Assembly (NCBI GenBank): GCA_050247155.1
Contig: JBFWUS010000017.1
Span: 10,664 to 74,663, forward strand
Origin: Mesorhizobium_G sp050247155
Lineage (GTDB): Bacteria > Pseudomonadota > Alphaproteobacteria > Rhizobiales > Rhizobiaceae
Reading direction: 5' to 3'
Length of the DNA stretch: 64,000 nucleotides
Part shown: piece after piece, positions 1 through 8,559 of the stretch
Layout of the letters: every line of letters starts with the position of its first letter
How positions within the stretch are numbered: the first letter of the stretch is position 1
Notes under the pieces: model-generated
Told to the model about the DNA's origin: nothing
Seen by the model: the letters and a program-made list of their open reading frames with translations, nothing else
The model's database searches: none
Position numbers and translations under genes: made by a program

Positions 1-220
1 CGCAGATGCCGCCCATCGATAGCCCGGCCAATGCGAAGCGGCGAAATGGGATGGCGGCAAGAGCGGCTTCGGCCAGGGCGGCCATGGTGTCATGGCCCGC
101 GATGTCGCAGACATGGACTGGGAGATCTCGGCTGAACCGGGCGATCTGGGGCGTGAACAGGCGCTCGTCGCACATCATTCCCGGCACCAGGACCAGCCCG
201 TATGGCGCCGGTCCGCTCAC
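1..220 (-). CDS. Alpha/beta hydrolase, N-terminal part (runs off the window)
   Basis: This open frame has no stop before the window edge and starts with GTG at 220. The translation begins MSGPAPYGLVLVPGMMCDER and reaches a nucleophile-elbow-like segment, LAGLSMGGI, about 70 residues in. That layout (hydrophobic first strand, oxyanion-loop glycines, then GLSMGG) is typical of alpha/beta hydrolases. The substrate cannot be told. The start overlaps the stop of the upstream MetE-like remnant (GTGA), so it is translationally coupled to the catabolic operon that begins at the ABC ATPase near 9612. Only about 73 codons are visible, so length and the His/Asp of the triad cannot be checked. Confidence 0.6.
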   Translation of the reverse strand, partial: MSGPAPYGLVLVPGMMCDERLFTPQIARFSRDLPVHVCDIAGHDTMAALAEAALAAIPFRRFALAGLSMGGIC

Positions 221-342
221 AGCCTGCAGGCCGTGAAAGCGCGCTCGTCAAAAGGTTTGCCGTGCTCGCGCGCAGCCAGGAGGTCGATGAACTCCTGGCT
301 GCGCGGCAGGGAACCGACACGGGTGGTCAGAATGCGGGACAT
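217..342 (-). pseudogene. Truncated cobalamin-independent methionine synthase-like (MetE-like) gene
   Basis: The 41-residue frame starts MSRILTTRVGSLPRSQEF, which is the characteristic N-terminus of the MetE-like methyltransferase family (the TTRVGSLPR motif lies at the start of the barrel). Family members are about 340-380 residues. Here the similarity stops after FDERAFTAC, and the frame ends at 217 exactly where the hydrolase begins. The body of the gene appears to have been lost by deletion, joining its first 40 codons to the next gene. It follows the cupin gene by 8 bp in the same operon. It may survive only as a leader that couples translation to the hydrolase. A separate small peptide function cannot be excluded. 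Confidence 0.6.
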
Positions 343-350
343 GCCCTTCC

Positions 351-1316
351 TCAGTGAAGCTTCGTCGAACCGGCCTTGTCGCTGGTCGCCGTGACCCGGT
401 AGAGGCTTGCCTCTCCGGTCATGGATGGCGTCAGCGAGTGCTTTACACCGGGAGGCACGGCGCAGGTGTCGCCGGGATTGAGCGTCTGCGATCCGCCTTC
501 CCATTGCAGCCGCCAGTGGCCGCGCATCGGCATCAACACCTCGTGGCGATCGACAGAGTAAGGCGTCGACGGAATGGAGTTGCGCGATAAAAGCTCGACC
601 TCGAAGCCGGGACGGTCACGCAGCTTGCCGTTCTCGCCGATCACCTTGGCCGGTTGGCGATCAGACAGCGCCATCAGGTCCCAATAGCGGGCAACGAAAT
701 TCGGCACGACGTCCGCGGTCGTCGGTTCCGGGAACGTCTCCAACTCTTCGTCCGTCAATACCGGCATGGGATTCACGCCGGACGGCAGCGATTGACCCTT
801 CTTGGAATCATACAGTTTGCCGTTCTCCCCCAGAACCAGGCCGTGGTCCTTGGCATCCTCGATCACCTGCGGCGCCCAGATCACGCCGCCGCCGGCGTCG
901 TCGCCACCGAGGATCGCCATGATCATTCCGTAGTCGATGCCGATGTTCTCGAAGCCACGGAAGATGCCGGTCGGGATGTTGAAGATATCTCCCTCCTCCA
1001 GCACGACTTCGCCTGCCTTGCCCCAGCGGCCCCAGAAAAAGCGCCAACGGCCTTTGAGCACAAAGAAGACCTCGGCAGTGCGATGGGAGTGCAGGGAATT
1101 TCTGCATTTTGGCGGCTGGCCGGCAGCTCCGATGTTGAAGCCCGGCGTGTCCTTGATATGCACGTGCTGGTCCGGGCTTTCGGAAACGCCGCCGCCGATG
1201 ATGGTGAAGTTTTCCTTCTGGTCCGACCCAGGGGTGTGAGCGTCAATGAAGGCGGTCTTGCAGGGAATGAGATCGCCGTAGCGGACGATACGCTTTTCCA
1301 TTTCCTCGGGTGTCAT
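351..1316 (-). CDS. Bicupin-like protein of the HpsN/SnoaL operon
   Basis: A 321-residue protein starting MTPEEMEKRIVRYGDLIPC at 1316. The open frame extends further upstream but only by running into the preceding gene. The first cupin barrel contains LHSHRTAEVFFVLKGRWRFFWG and EGDIFNIPTG, the usual cupin motif 1 and 2 pattern with His and Glu metal ligands. A second, shorter cupin-like stretch near residues 250-300 has DRHEVLMPMRGHWRL and PGDTCAVPPGVKHSL. Cupins in catabolic operons are often metal-dependent dioxygenases or isomerases, but the reaction here is unknown. It begins 4 bp after the upstream SnoaL-type gene. Confidence 0.75.
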   Translation of the reverse strand: MTPEEMEKRIVRYGDLIPCKTAFIDAHTPGSDQKENFTIIGGGVSESPDQHVHIKDTPGFNIGAAGQPPKCRNSLHSHRTAEVFFVLKGRWRFFWGRWGKAGEVVLEEGDIFNIPTGIFRGFENIGIDYGMIMAILGGDDAGGGVIWAPQVIEDAKDHGLVLGENGKLYDSKKGQSLPSGVNPMPVLTDEELETFPEPTTADVVPNFVARYWDLMALSDRQPAKVIGENGKLRDRPGFEVELLSRNSIPSTPYSVDRHEVLMPMRGHWRLQWEGGSQTLNPGDTCAVPPGVKHSLTPSMTGEASLYRVTATSDKAGSTKLH

Positions 1317-1320
1317 TGGT

Positions 1321-2295
1321 TCATCCTGTCTTGAGAAGAATTTGCTTCCAGATGGCTGTTTCGTCGAAGAGCACGTATTCGCGGCGCAGCCCCCAGGGGC
1401 CGAACTCGGCGTGGCTGATCGCCATGACGTGAACCTCAGCCCCGGTCGGCGCACCGAATACACCCCAGCCTTCATGCTTTCCCGTGAGCGACCAGCGAAC
1501 GGCCGCGCGGGGTGAGAATTCAGGATCGTCTCGCCCGATGACGTGATGAATTTCGAACGCGGCGTTGGGGAGCGCGGCGCGAAGCCCCATCCAGAACTGG
1601 TCTGCATCGCCATAGCCGTGCCCCGTCACGCCGCCGGGTAGCTCGAGCTGCGCGGCGCGATCGTATTCGACGGGGATGACCGCCATATCTGCAGCCATGA
1701 TGCGGGAAAGGATTTCCGCATAGCGCTTGCCCACCGGATGATCGTTGCCGCGACCGGAATAGCCACCGTTGACGTCGATTTCAGGCGTGAACGGCTTCAC
1801 GCAAAGTTCGGGCCCGCCCTCGCGCTCGATCAAGTCCGCGGCGAAGGCTTTCGGATCCCAGCCCATTTGGCGGACGATCGCGCCCTGGTCGCGGATCAGC
1901 CACTCGTCATAGATCTGGTTGTTGCGGCAAGCGCAGTCAGCAAGGATGCGGTAAGTCAGTTTCTTGCCGGTTGGGGCGCCATAGATGCCCGGGCGCGCGT
2001 GCGTCGCTTGAGACAGAAGCCTGTGCGAAGACAGGAAACCCTCGTCCTCGTTGCCGGACCAGATCACATCCTCGCCAAGCAGCGTGCGGTCGGGAAACTC
2101 CGCCAATGTCGCCATGGTGGCAGCGATCACATTCTTGTTTCCAATGACCAGCGACGCCGGCGAACGCACCGGCATTGTCTCGGCGTAATACTGGTGCAGG
2201 GTCGCAATCTTGCGGTCTTCCCAGATCTCTTTGGTGATGCCGAGAATGTAGTCCGGGAGGTCCTCCCAGCGCGGATCGAAACCTTTGATCGCCAT
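1321..2295 (-). CDS. Long SnoaL/NTF2-like (ester cyclase family) protein
   Basis: About 324 residues from MAIKGFDPRWEDLPDYILG. An alternative start at 2328 would overlap the SDR stop and adds only 11 residues. The sequence has the character of two SnoaL-like (NTF2-fold) halves: VEYDRAAQLELPGGVTGHGYGDADQFW and RWSLTGKHEG in the second half are typical of this fold. SnoaL enzymes catalyse aldol or cyclisation chemistry on small hydrophobic substrates, but many relatives are uncharacterised. This is one of three such proteins in the cluster (with 4411-4950 and 9781-10818), which implies a dedicated step or carrier role in one pathway. The substrate is unknown. Confidence 0.65.
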   Translation of the reverse strand: MAIKGFDPRWEDLPDYILGITKEIWEDRKIATLHQYYAETMPVRSPASLVIGNKNVIAATMATLAEFPDRTLLGEDVIWSGNEDEGFLSSHRLLSQATHARPGIYGAPTGKKLTYRILADCACRNNQIYDEWLIRDQGAIVRQMGWDPKAFAADLIEREGGPELCVKPFTPEIDVNGGYSGRGNDHPVGKRYAEILSRIMAADMAVIPVEYDRAAQLELPGGVTGHGYGDADQFWMGLRAALPNAAFEIHHVIGRDDPEFSPRAAVRWSLTGKHEGWGVFGAPTGAEVHVMAISHAEFGPWGLRREYVLFDETAIWKQILLKTG

Positions 2296-2305
2296 TTCGC
2301 GAAGC

Positions 2306-3067
2306 CTATTCTGCGGTCCAGCCGCCATCGATGAGGAGAGATGTGCCGGTGATCATCGCCGCCGCATCACCGGCGAGAAAGACCACCGCGCCCATGATGT
2401 CGTCGAGTTCGGCCAGACGGCCGAGCTTGATTTTTGACGCAATCCACGCGGCGCGTTCGGGATTGTTCAACGTCTGCTCGGCGAGCGGCGTACGCACGAA
2501 AGTCGGGCAGATCGTGTTGACCCTGATCTTGTGGGGAGCGAGTTCGATCGCCGCCGATTTGGTCATGCCTTCCAAGGCATGTTTGGTCGCGGCATAGACC
2601 GTGCGGTCGACGCCTCCCACATGGCCCATCTGCGAGGAGATCGAAATGATCGAGCCGCCCTTGCCTGCCGCGATCATCCCACGCGCGACGGCCTGCGTGG
2701 CGAAATAGGCGCCGCGCAGGTTGACATTCATCACCGCATCGAAGTTTTCGGCGGTTGTTTCGATAAGGGGCGAATGCCTGGCCAGCCCGGCGTTGCTGAC
2801 AAAGATGTCAAACGGACCTGAGGCTTCGATCGCCGCAGCCGCAGCCGAAATGTCCTCGACATCGAAAGCAAGGCCATCCGCCGACAGTCCTTTCCCGCGC
2901 ATTCCGGCAACCGCCTCTTCCAGCGCAGCCTGGCCGCGTGCGGCGCACACCACATGCGCACCGGCCTCGGCGAGTGCTGCCGCACAGCCGAGACCGATGC
3001 CACGCGAGGCGCCGGTAACCAAGGCCCGGCGCCCGTCGAGCCTGAAGGATGGCGTGCGGGGCAACAT
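2306..3067 (-). CDS. Short-chain dehydrogenase/reductase (SDR)
   Basis: A 253-residue classical SDR. It has the dinucleotide-binding TGASRGIG near residue 18, NAG (VSNAGLA) near 91, the catalytic Ser in ISISSQMG and the YAATK catalytic motif near 157, and ends LIDGGWTAE as usual for NAD(P)-dependent oxidoreductases. It starts 2 bp after the stop of the HpsN-like gene, in the same operon. In organisms that degrade 2,3-dihydroxypropane-1-sulfonate (DHPS), SDR or other alcohol dehydrogenases (HpsO, HpsP) interconvert the DHPS enantiomers ahead of HpsN. A similar epimerising or oxidising role is plausible here but is inference. Confidence 0.85.
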   Translation of the reverse strand: MLPRTPSFRLDGRRALVTGASRGIGLGCAAALAEAGAHVVCAARGQAALEEAVAGMRGKGLSADGLAFDVEDISAAAAAIEASGPFDIFVSNAGLARHSPLIETTAENFDAVMNVNLRGAYFATQAVARGMIAAGKGGSIISISSQMGHVGGVDRTVYAATKHALEGMTKSAAIELAPHKIRVNTICPTFVRTPLAEQTLNNPERAAWIASKIKLGRLAELDDIMGAVVFLAGDAAAMITGTSLLIDGGWTAE

Positions 3068-3069
3068 CG

Positions 3070-4377
3070 CTATTCAGCCGCCTCGGCATAAGGGATGTTG
3101 CGGCCGCCATAGCGGCGTACGCGCACATTGGCTTGCTCCGCGTGGCCGACAAAACCTTCCAACATGCAGAGCCGCGAGCAGTATTCACCGATCAGGGCCG
3201 AAGCCTCGTTGGTGAGCACTTTCTGGTAGCTGTGCGTCTTCAGGAACTTGCCGACCCAAAGCCCACCGGTGTAGCGGCCGGCCTTTTTTGTCGGCAGCGT
3301 GTGGTTGGTGCCGATCACCTTGTCGCCATAGGCAACGTTGGTGCGCGGTCCCAGGAACAGCGCGCCATAGCTCGTCATGTTCTCCAGAAACCAATCGTCG
3401 CGATCCGTCATCACCTGCACGTGTTCGGACGCGATGAAGTCGGCCTGGCTGAGCATCTCGTCGTAACTATCGCAGACGATGACTTCGCCATAGTCCTCCC
3501 AGGATTTGGAGGCGGTCGCGCCGGTCGGCAGGACTTTCAACAGCCGCTCGATCTCGGCCATTGTGGAGCGCGCCAGCGTTTCGGAATTCGTCAGCAGCAC
3601 GCAGGGCGAATTGAAACCATGCTCGGCCTGGCCGAGAAGGTCGGTGGCGCAGATCTCGCCATCCACCGTGTCGTCGGCGATGACCATCGTTTCCGTCGGG
3701 CCGGCGAACAGGTCGATGCCAACGCGGCCGAAAAGCTGCCGCTTGGCTTCCGCGACGAAAGCGTTGCCTGGACCGACCAGCATGTCGACCGGAGCGATCG
3801 TCTCCGTCCCCAGCGCCATCGCGCCGACCGCCTGGATGCCGCCGAGACAGTAAATTTCGTCCGCGCCGCCCATGTGCATAGCCGCGACGATTGCGGGATG
3901 CGGCGCGCCGCCCTGCGGCGGCGCCGACGCGACGATGCGTTTGACCCCGGCAACCTTGGCGGTGACAACGCTCATATGGGCCGAGGCGACCATCGGGTAC
4001 TTACCGCCAGGGACATAGCAGCCGACGGAATTCAGCGGAATGTTTCGGTGTCCCAGCACGACACCGGGAAGTGTCTCCACCTCGATGTCCTTCATCGAGG
4101 CCTTCTGGGCCTCCGCGAAATTTCGCACCTGCGTTTGCGCGAAGCGAATGTCGCCAAGGTCGCGCTTGGCGACCGTCGACATGGCCGCCTCGATTTCCTG
4201 TTCGCTCAGGCGGAAGGAAGCCGGTGAGTACTTATCGAACCGCTCCGACAGGTCGCGCACGGCTGCATCGCCGCGCGTCTCGATGTTCTTAAGGATATCC
4301 TCGACGGTGCTGCGAACTTTTGCATCGTCCTCGGCGCGCGCCTCTGCGCTCTTCGCCGTTTTCAAATGGCGTATCAT
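3070..4377 (-). CDS. hpsN: HpsN-type dehydrogenase (histidinol dehydrogenase superfamily)
   Basis: 435 residues of the histidinol-dehydrogenase fold. The N-terminal coenzyme domain has VPGGKYPMVASAHMSV. The metal site residues are seen in LLGQAEHGFNSP (Gln and His), the catalytic Glu-His pair in IASEHVQVM, GTNHTLPT, and the C-terminal His in FVGHAEQ. It does not sit with his genes, and its sequence resembles the sulfopropanediol 3-dehydrogenase subgroup (HpsN), which oxidises R-DHPS to R-sulfolactate with two NAD+. The neighbourhood (ABC importer, SDR, SnoaL-type proteins, cupin) is that of a catabolic operon. No sulfolactate sulfo-lyase (suyAB) or other C-S cleaving enzyme is in the window, so a different 1,2-diol substrate remains possible. 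Confidence 0.8.
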   Translation of the reverse strand: MIRHLKTAKSAEARAEDDAKVRSTVEDILKNIETRGDAAVRDLSERFDKYSPASFRLSEQEIEAAMSTVAKRDLGDIRFAQTQVRNFAEAQKASMKDIEVETLPGVVLGHRNIPLNSVGCYVPGGKYPMVASAHMSVVTAKVAGVKRIVASAPPQGGAPHPAIVAAMHMGGADEIYCLGGIQAVGAMALGTETIAPVDMLVGPGNAFVAEAKRQLFGRVGIDLFAGPTETMVIADDTVDGEICATDLLGQAEHGFNSPCVLLTNSETLARSTMAEIERLLKVLPTGATASKSWEDYGEVIVCDSYDEMLSQADFIASEHVQVMTDRDDWFLENMTSYGALFLGPRTNVAYGDKVIGTNHTLPTKKAGRYTGGLWVGKFLKTHSYQKVLTNEASALIGEYCSRLCMLEGFVGHAEQANVRVRRYGGRNIPYAEAAE

Positions 4378-4410
4378 TGGCCTGTCCAGTATTGGTCTTG
4401 TCGTTGCGGT

Positions 4411-4950
4411 TTACGCGGCCTTGTCTGTCGGACGCGGCGGGGCCTTTCGGCCGGCGTCATATTCTTCCCAGCCATGGCCGTTGAACGGGTCGACCCCGAG
4501 CTGGCGCATGACATGCGGGAAATCGACCATCACCCAGTTGTCGACGATCTTGCCGTCCACCACTTTCCAAAAGTCCATGTAGCGTATCTCGACACGCTTG
4601 CCCGTCGGCTGAATGCCCATGAACTCGCCGGAGTGCGTTGCTTCCTGACGCCCGAATGCCGCCATCCACTCGCCTTCGGCCAAGCGTGCCTCATCGACGC
4701 AGACCTTATCGGAGAACGCCGCCTGGAAGGGGCGCTGCCAATTATCCTGGAATTCCATCAAGCCTTTCTTCACGCCGCAGCCGGCATTGCCCAGCCAGCG
4801 GAAATCCTTGGCGAAGAACGCGCCGATCCCGTCGATGACATGGTCGTTCAGACCGTCCACCATCGTCTCGATGACATTGCGCGTCTCTTCGGTTTTTGAG
4901 CGATCGTTGTTCTTGGTGAGAACTGCCTGTTCGGGGCGTGAGCCTTTCAT
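4411..4950 (-). CDS. SnoaL-like ester cyclase family protein
   Basis: 179 residues, one NTF2/SnoaL-type domain. Seen are a helical N-terminal half ending FFAKDFRWLG, then PTGKRVEIRYMDFWKVVDGKIVDNW, the signature strand pair of the SnoaL/ester cyclase family, and DFPHVMRQLG. The NTF2 cone usually holds a His/Asp acid-base pair. The catalytic residues here are not assigned. It lies between the ABC permease gene (18 bp upstream of its start) and the HpsN gene (33 bp downstream), so it belongs to the same transcription unit. Confidence 0.75.
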   Translation of the reverse strand: MKGSRPEQAVLTKNNDRSKTEETRNVIETMVDGLNDHVIDGIGAFFAKDFRWLGNAGCGVKKGLMEFQDNWQRPFQAAFSDKVCVDEARLAEGEWMAAFGRQEATHSGEFMGIQPTGKRVEIRYMDFWKVVDGKIVDNWVMVDFPHVMRQLGVDPFNGHGWEEYDAGRKAPPRPTDKAA

Positions 4951-4968
4951 GATCCTATCCTTTCTCGA

Positions 4969-6180
4969 TTATCCCTTGACCGCGCCGGCGGTCAGGCCGG
5001 ACACGAGCTGTTTCTGGAAAACCATGACCAGCAAAAAGAGCGGCGCGGTGATGGAGACTGCGGCGGCGACCGCCTGCACCTGGTCAGTGGTTGTGGTTTC
5101 ACGGTTGAAGAAGCCGGTAATGGCTGGCACCATCGTCTGCGACTGCGCGTCGAGCAGCAGGGAGCAAACGAGGTAATCGTTATAGGCAAGCAGGAACGAG
5201 AACAGGCCGGTGGTGATGACGCCGGGCCACATGACCGGCATGATCACGCGCCGGAACGCGCCGAAATGCGAACAGCCGTCGACGCGGGCCGCCTCGTCGA
5301 GCTCGGGCGGGATGTTCTGGAAGAACGAGCGCAGCATCCAGATCGTGAAGGGCTGGTTGATTGAGACCAGCACCATGATCACGGCCAGCGGCTGACCGTA
5401 GAGCGTTGGCGGCGCCGCGCTAAATAGCTGCAGAAGATTGCCGATCACCGGCGCGTTCCACAAAGGCGTCAGCAACTCGCGTGAGTTGATGAAGGGCGGC
5501 AGATAGCCGGTCACGAGAACCGAATGCGGAAGCGCCCGGAAAATCAGCGCCGAGATCAGGATCCAGAACGCAAGGGAAGTGCCGGTCCGCGCCAGAGCGT
5601 AGCCGGCCAGGGTGCCGACCGTGAGTGAGATGGCCACGGTGCCGAAGGTGATGATCAGCGAATTGATAAAGTTGCGGTAGAAGCCGTACCCCGCCCACAC
5701 AGCCTCGTAATGTTCGACAGTTAGTCCGAACAGGGGCCGTGCCAGCGCGCCGACACCCGGGATCGGCGACAGCACCGCTTCAAGCAAATTTACGACGCCC
5801 GGAACAAGCCACCATGCAAACACCGCAAGCGCAACAAGATATGCAAGCGCAAACGCGATCCAACCGACCGGGCGGTAGTCTGAAGGCGTCAATCGCTTGA
5901 CGATGGCATGTCCGAACCAGACAGGCGTCCGGACCGCCAGTATGAAGGCGGCGATGCCAACGACAATTCCGATGATCGACAGTCCGCCACGCTCTTCGAG
6001 CGTGCGGTAGCCAACGATCACCTGCAGCGGGTCTTCGGCGAAGGCGTCCAGCGGCAGCTTGAACGACATCACGACGATCCACAGCAGCGGAAAAGCGGCG
6101 ACCGTCGCCCAGACGGCGATGAAAGCAGCTGTCGCTGCTTTGAGCGCGATGGGCTGTTGCAATGCTTTGGTGTCAGCCAT
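4969..6180 (-). CDS. ABC sugar-type permease, MalG-like inner-membrane subunit
   Basis: 403 residues with several hydrophobic segments and the cytoplasmic EAA loop DEAARVDGCSHFGAFRRVIMPVMWPG near residue 315, which contacts the ATPase. It ends GLTAGAVKG, as MalG/AraQ-type permeases do. At 403 residues it is longer than the usual 280-300. The extra length is an N-terminal insertion of about 100 residues with two more hydrophobic stretches between the first membrane span and the conserved core. It follows the MalF-like gene by 9 bp. With that gene, the binding protein and the ATPase it makes a CUT1-type importer for the substrate of the HpsN/SnoaL pathway. Confidence 0.9.
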   Translation of the reverse strand: MADTKALQQPIALKAATAAFIAVWATVAAFPLLWIVVMSFKLPLDAFAEDPLQVIVGYRTLEERGGLSIIGIVVGIAAFILAVRTPVWFGHAIVKRLTPSDYRPVGWIAFALAYLVALAVFAWWLVPGVVNLLEAVLSPIPGVGALARPLFGLTVEHYEAVWAGYGFYRNFINSLIITFGTVAISLTVGTLAGYALARTGTSLAFWILISALIFRALPHSVLVTGYLPPFINSRELLTPLWNAPVIGNLLQLFSAAPPTLYGQPLAVIMVLVSINQPFTIWMLRSFFQNIPPELDEAARVDGCSHFGAFRRVIMPVMWPGVITTGLFSFLLAYNDYLVCSLLLDAQSQTMVPAITGFFNRETTTTDQVQAVAAAVSITAPLFLLVMVFQKQLVSGLTAGAVKG

Positions 6181-6189
6181 GGTCGCCCC

Positions 6190-7218
6190 CTAACGCTTGA
6201 CACGGTGGTCGCGCCAGGTGCGGCGCAGAAGCGGGATCAGCAGGATGACGATGCCGATCATGGTCAGCATCGACGAGGCGGAAGCGCGCGCGATCGACCG
6301 GTTTCCGGCATTGTCCGGGATCAGGTAATCGTAGGTCAGCCACTGCAATGAGATGCGGTAGGCTTCGCTGGAGAAGCCGATCACTTCCTCGAAGACGCGG
6401 TAGGCATCCATCAGGTGGATCAGCGCGACGAAGACGATCAGCGGCATGAGGTGCGGAACGACGACATACCGCAGCCGCTCGAAGCGGGAGGCGCCGTCGA
6501 TAATCGCCGATTCGACGGTGTCCTGGTCGACCGTCTGCAGGCCAGCATAGAAGATGACGAAGGCGAATGGCACGACATGCCAGACGCGATAGAACATCAT
6601 CAGCGCTTCGATCGCCCAACCGTTGGCGAAAACGGTGATCTCGCGCCCGGTAAGATGCTCCAGCAACGCGGTCATAATCCCGTCGCCAACGAACAGCCAT
6701 CGGATCGACAGCGCACCGATGACCGGCGTGATGATGAAGGGCAGGAGCGTGATGAAGATCACCGGTCCGCGGACGGCGCGCGTGATGTTGTTGATGCAGA
6801 CCGCGACGAGCAGCCCAAGCCCGATCACCAAGGGCAGCGTCACGAACGTAAACGTCAGCGTAAAACGCAACGCTTTGTAGAAGTCTATATTTAGCAGAGC
6901 ACCTATGCCCCCGCCGCCGATCGACAACGCCTTCGCGACAGCTTCCGGCTCCAACAGGGCGCGGTAGTTGGCGAAGCCCACGAAGCGGGTCTCGGCAATC
7001 GGGCGACCATCGGCATCGAGGACCGGTTGCGTCTTGGTTTCGGTGACGCAACTCTGGCCCGTGAACCCAGGCGTGCAGGTTTCGATCTTGACCTGCTCGT
7101 AGACCTGCTGGGTAAGTTGGAAACTCTGAATGAACACGCTGATCAGAGGCAGCGCGATGAACACCAGCATCAGGAACAGGGAGGGCGCGACGAACGCGTA
7201 GAATGTGCGCGGCTTCAT
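6190..7218 (-). CDS. ABC sugar-type permease, MalF-like inner-membrane subunit
   Basis: 342 residues, starting MKPRTFYAFVAPSLFLMLVF with an immediate first membrane span, then a periplasmic loop with two Cys (near residues 48-56) and five more predicted spans. The EAA loop reads ESAIIDGASRFERLRYVVVPHLMP near residue 240. It is the first permease of the CUT1 importer and pairs with the MalG-like subunit. The gap to the binding-protein gene upstream is about 90 bp, the largest inside the transport part of the operon, which is common below highly expressed binding-protein genes. Confidence 0.9.
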   Translation of the reverse strand: MKPRTFYAFVAPSLFLMLVFIALPLISVFIQSFQLTQQVYEQVKIETCTPGFTGQSCVTETKTQPVLDADGRPIAETRFVGFANYRALLEPEAVAKALSIGGGGIGALLNIDFYKALRFTLTFTFVTLPLVIGLGLLVAVCINNITRAVRGPVIFITLLPFIITPVIGALSIRWLFVGDGIMTALLEHLTGREITVFANGWAIEALMMFYRVWHVVPFAFVIFYAGLQTVDQDTVESAIIDGASRFERLRYVVVPHLMPLIVFVALIHLMDAYRVFEEVIGFSSEAYRISLQWLTYDYLIPDNAGNRSIARASASSMLTMIGIVILLIPLLRRTWRDHRVKR

Positions 7219-7307
7219 GTTACGTTCCTCCCTTCACGGTGACTTTTTCCTGAATCTGATCGAATGCCTGGTCGTGCGGGACGGCATGAGCCGCCCCGCG
7301 GCCTCGA

Positions 7308-8522
7308 CTACTTGATCAGACCTTTTTCGGTGGCCGATTTGGTGTATTCGGCTTCGATATCGGCAAGCGTCTGCTGCGCATCCTTCTTGCCTGTCAGAAA
7401 GTCAGCCGCATGCTTGCCGGCGGCTTCGTGCAAAATCCCGAGCGCCGGCGAAGCCGGATAGGCCGGCGCCTGCGCCTCGGCTGTCTGGAACGCTCCTGCG
7501 GCCAGCTTGCCCGGCGTGTAGCCCTTGACCAGCCAGACGGCGGCGTCGTTGTTTGCCTTCACCATGTCCTCCTTCAAGCCTTCCATCGCGAGCTTGAAGG
7601 CGGCGTCGGCTTCCTCGTCGGTAATGTTCTTGGCGACGACGATGCCGTCCCACCAGATGGTCGTCGCCGGCTTGCCGCCTGCCACCGCCGCTGGCGCCGC
7701 GGCCACGCCGATCTTGCCGACGACTTTCGATTCAGCCGGGTCTTCGAGTGCGCCCGCGCGCGACGCCCAGAGATTGGCCATCGCAATCTTTTCCTGCTGA
7801 AACTGCTGCTGGACGACAGTTGAATCCGAGACGAGGAATTCCGGATCCATATAAGCCGACAGCGACTTCAGCATTTCAAGCGTCTTGACGCCGGCCTCGT
7901 TGTTGACCGTCGGCTTGTTGGCCTCGTCGAGGAACTTGCCACCGAAACCTATATACATGTTGACGAATTCCTCGCCGAGGTTCCAGCCGGTCTTGAAGGT
8001 GCCACCCAACGGGAACTGGACGACTTTTGCCGCCTTGATCTTCTCCGCTGCAGCCAAGACCTCGTCATAGGTTTTAGGGGGAGCGATGCCCAAATCCTTG
8101 AGGATATCTTCCCGGAACATCAGATGCTGAGTGTTCACCATCATGGCGATGGCCATCACCTTGCCGTCGATCTTGATCAGTTGGTTGGGCTGCAGGTTCT
8201 GGCCGTATTTGGCGATAAGCTCGTCGAGCGGACGGATTGAGGCATCCTGCAGGAGGGGAATGATGCTTTCCGTCGCGACGCCGCCGATCTGGTAAAGCGC
8301 CGGCTTGGCGGCCAAGGCCGTGGGCTGCTTCTTGGCAAAATCCTGATCAAGTTCGGACTTGAAGTTGCCGCACTCGGCCATAGCCGAGGTGACCGCCTTC
8401 CAGGCCTCAAAGCCTGCCGTCAGCGACTTCAGCGGCACCTTGTTTTCGTAGCTGCATGCCGCGTGGGCCGAAGCCGACGCGAGAAGCGAGACGACTGCCG
8501 CGGCAAGAAGTTTCCTGATCAT
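7308..8522 (-). CDS. ABC transporter periplasmic substrate-binding protein (CUT1 type)
   Basis: 404 residues from ATG at 8522, which is preceded by GGGAG at a good distance. The frame is open further upstream but that part overlaps the ATPase gene. A signal peptide is clear: MIRKLLAAAVVSLLASASAHA with cleavage before ACSYEN. The mature part looks like an extracellular solute-binding protein family 1 member (for example ILKDLGIAPPKTYDEVLAAAEKIKAA and the hinge-region WWDGIVVAKN). These bind sugars, polyols or related small polar compounds. The ligand here is not known. The context (HpsN) suggests a polyol or a sulfonated C3 compound. Confidence 0.9.
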   Translation of the reverse strand: MIRKLLAAAVVSLLASASAHAACSYENKVPLKSLTAGFEAWKAVTSAMAECGNFKSELDQDFAKKQPTALAAKPALYQIGGVATESIIPLLQDASIRPLDELIAKYGQNLQPNQLIKIDGKVMAIAMMVNTQHLMFREDILKDLGIAPPKTYDEVLAAAEKIKAAKVVQFPLGGTFKTGWNLGEEFVNMYIGFGGKFLDEANKPTVNNEAGVKTLEMLKSLSAYMDPEFLVSDSTVVQQQFQQEKIAMANLWASRAGALEDPAESKVVGKIGVAAAPAAVAGGKPATTIWWDGIVVAKNITDEEADAAFKLAMEGLKEDMVKANNDAAVWLVKGYTPGKLAAGAFQTAEAQAPAYPASPALGILHEAAGKHAADFLTGKKDAQQTLADIEAEYTKSATEKGLIK

Positions 8523-8559
8523 TTCAATTCTCCCTTTGTGTTCCCTGGTCATTGTGAAG

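Noticed and set aside
3049..4227. A 392-codon plus frame opposite the HpsN gene
   Set aside because: Shadow frame: the minus strand encodes a complete HDH-fold enzyme with all active-site motifs.
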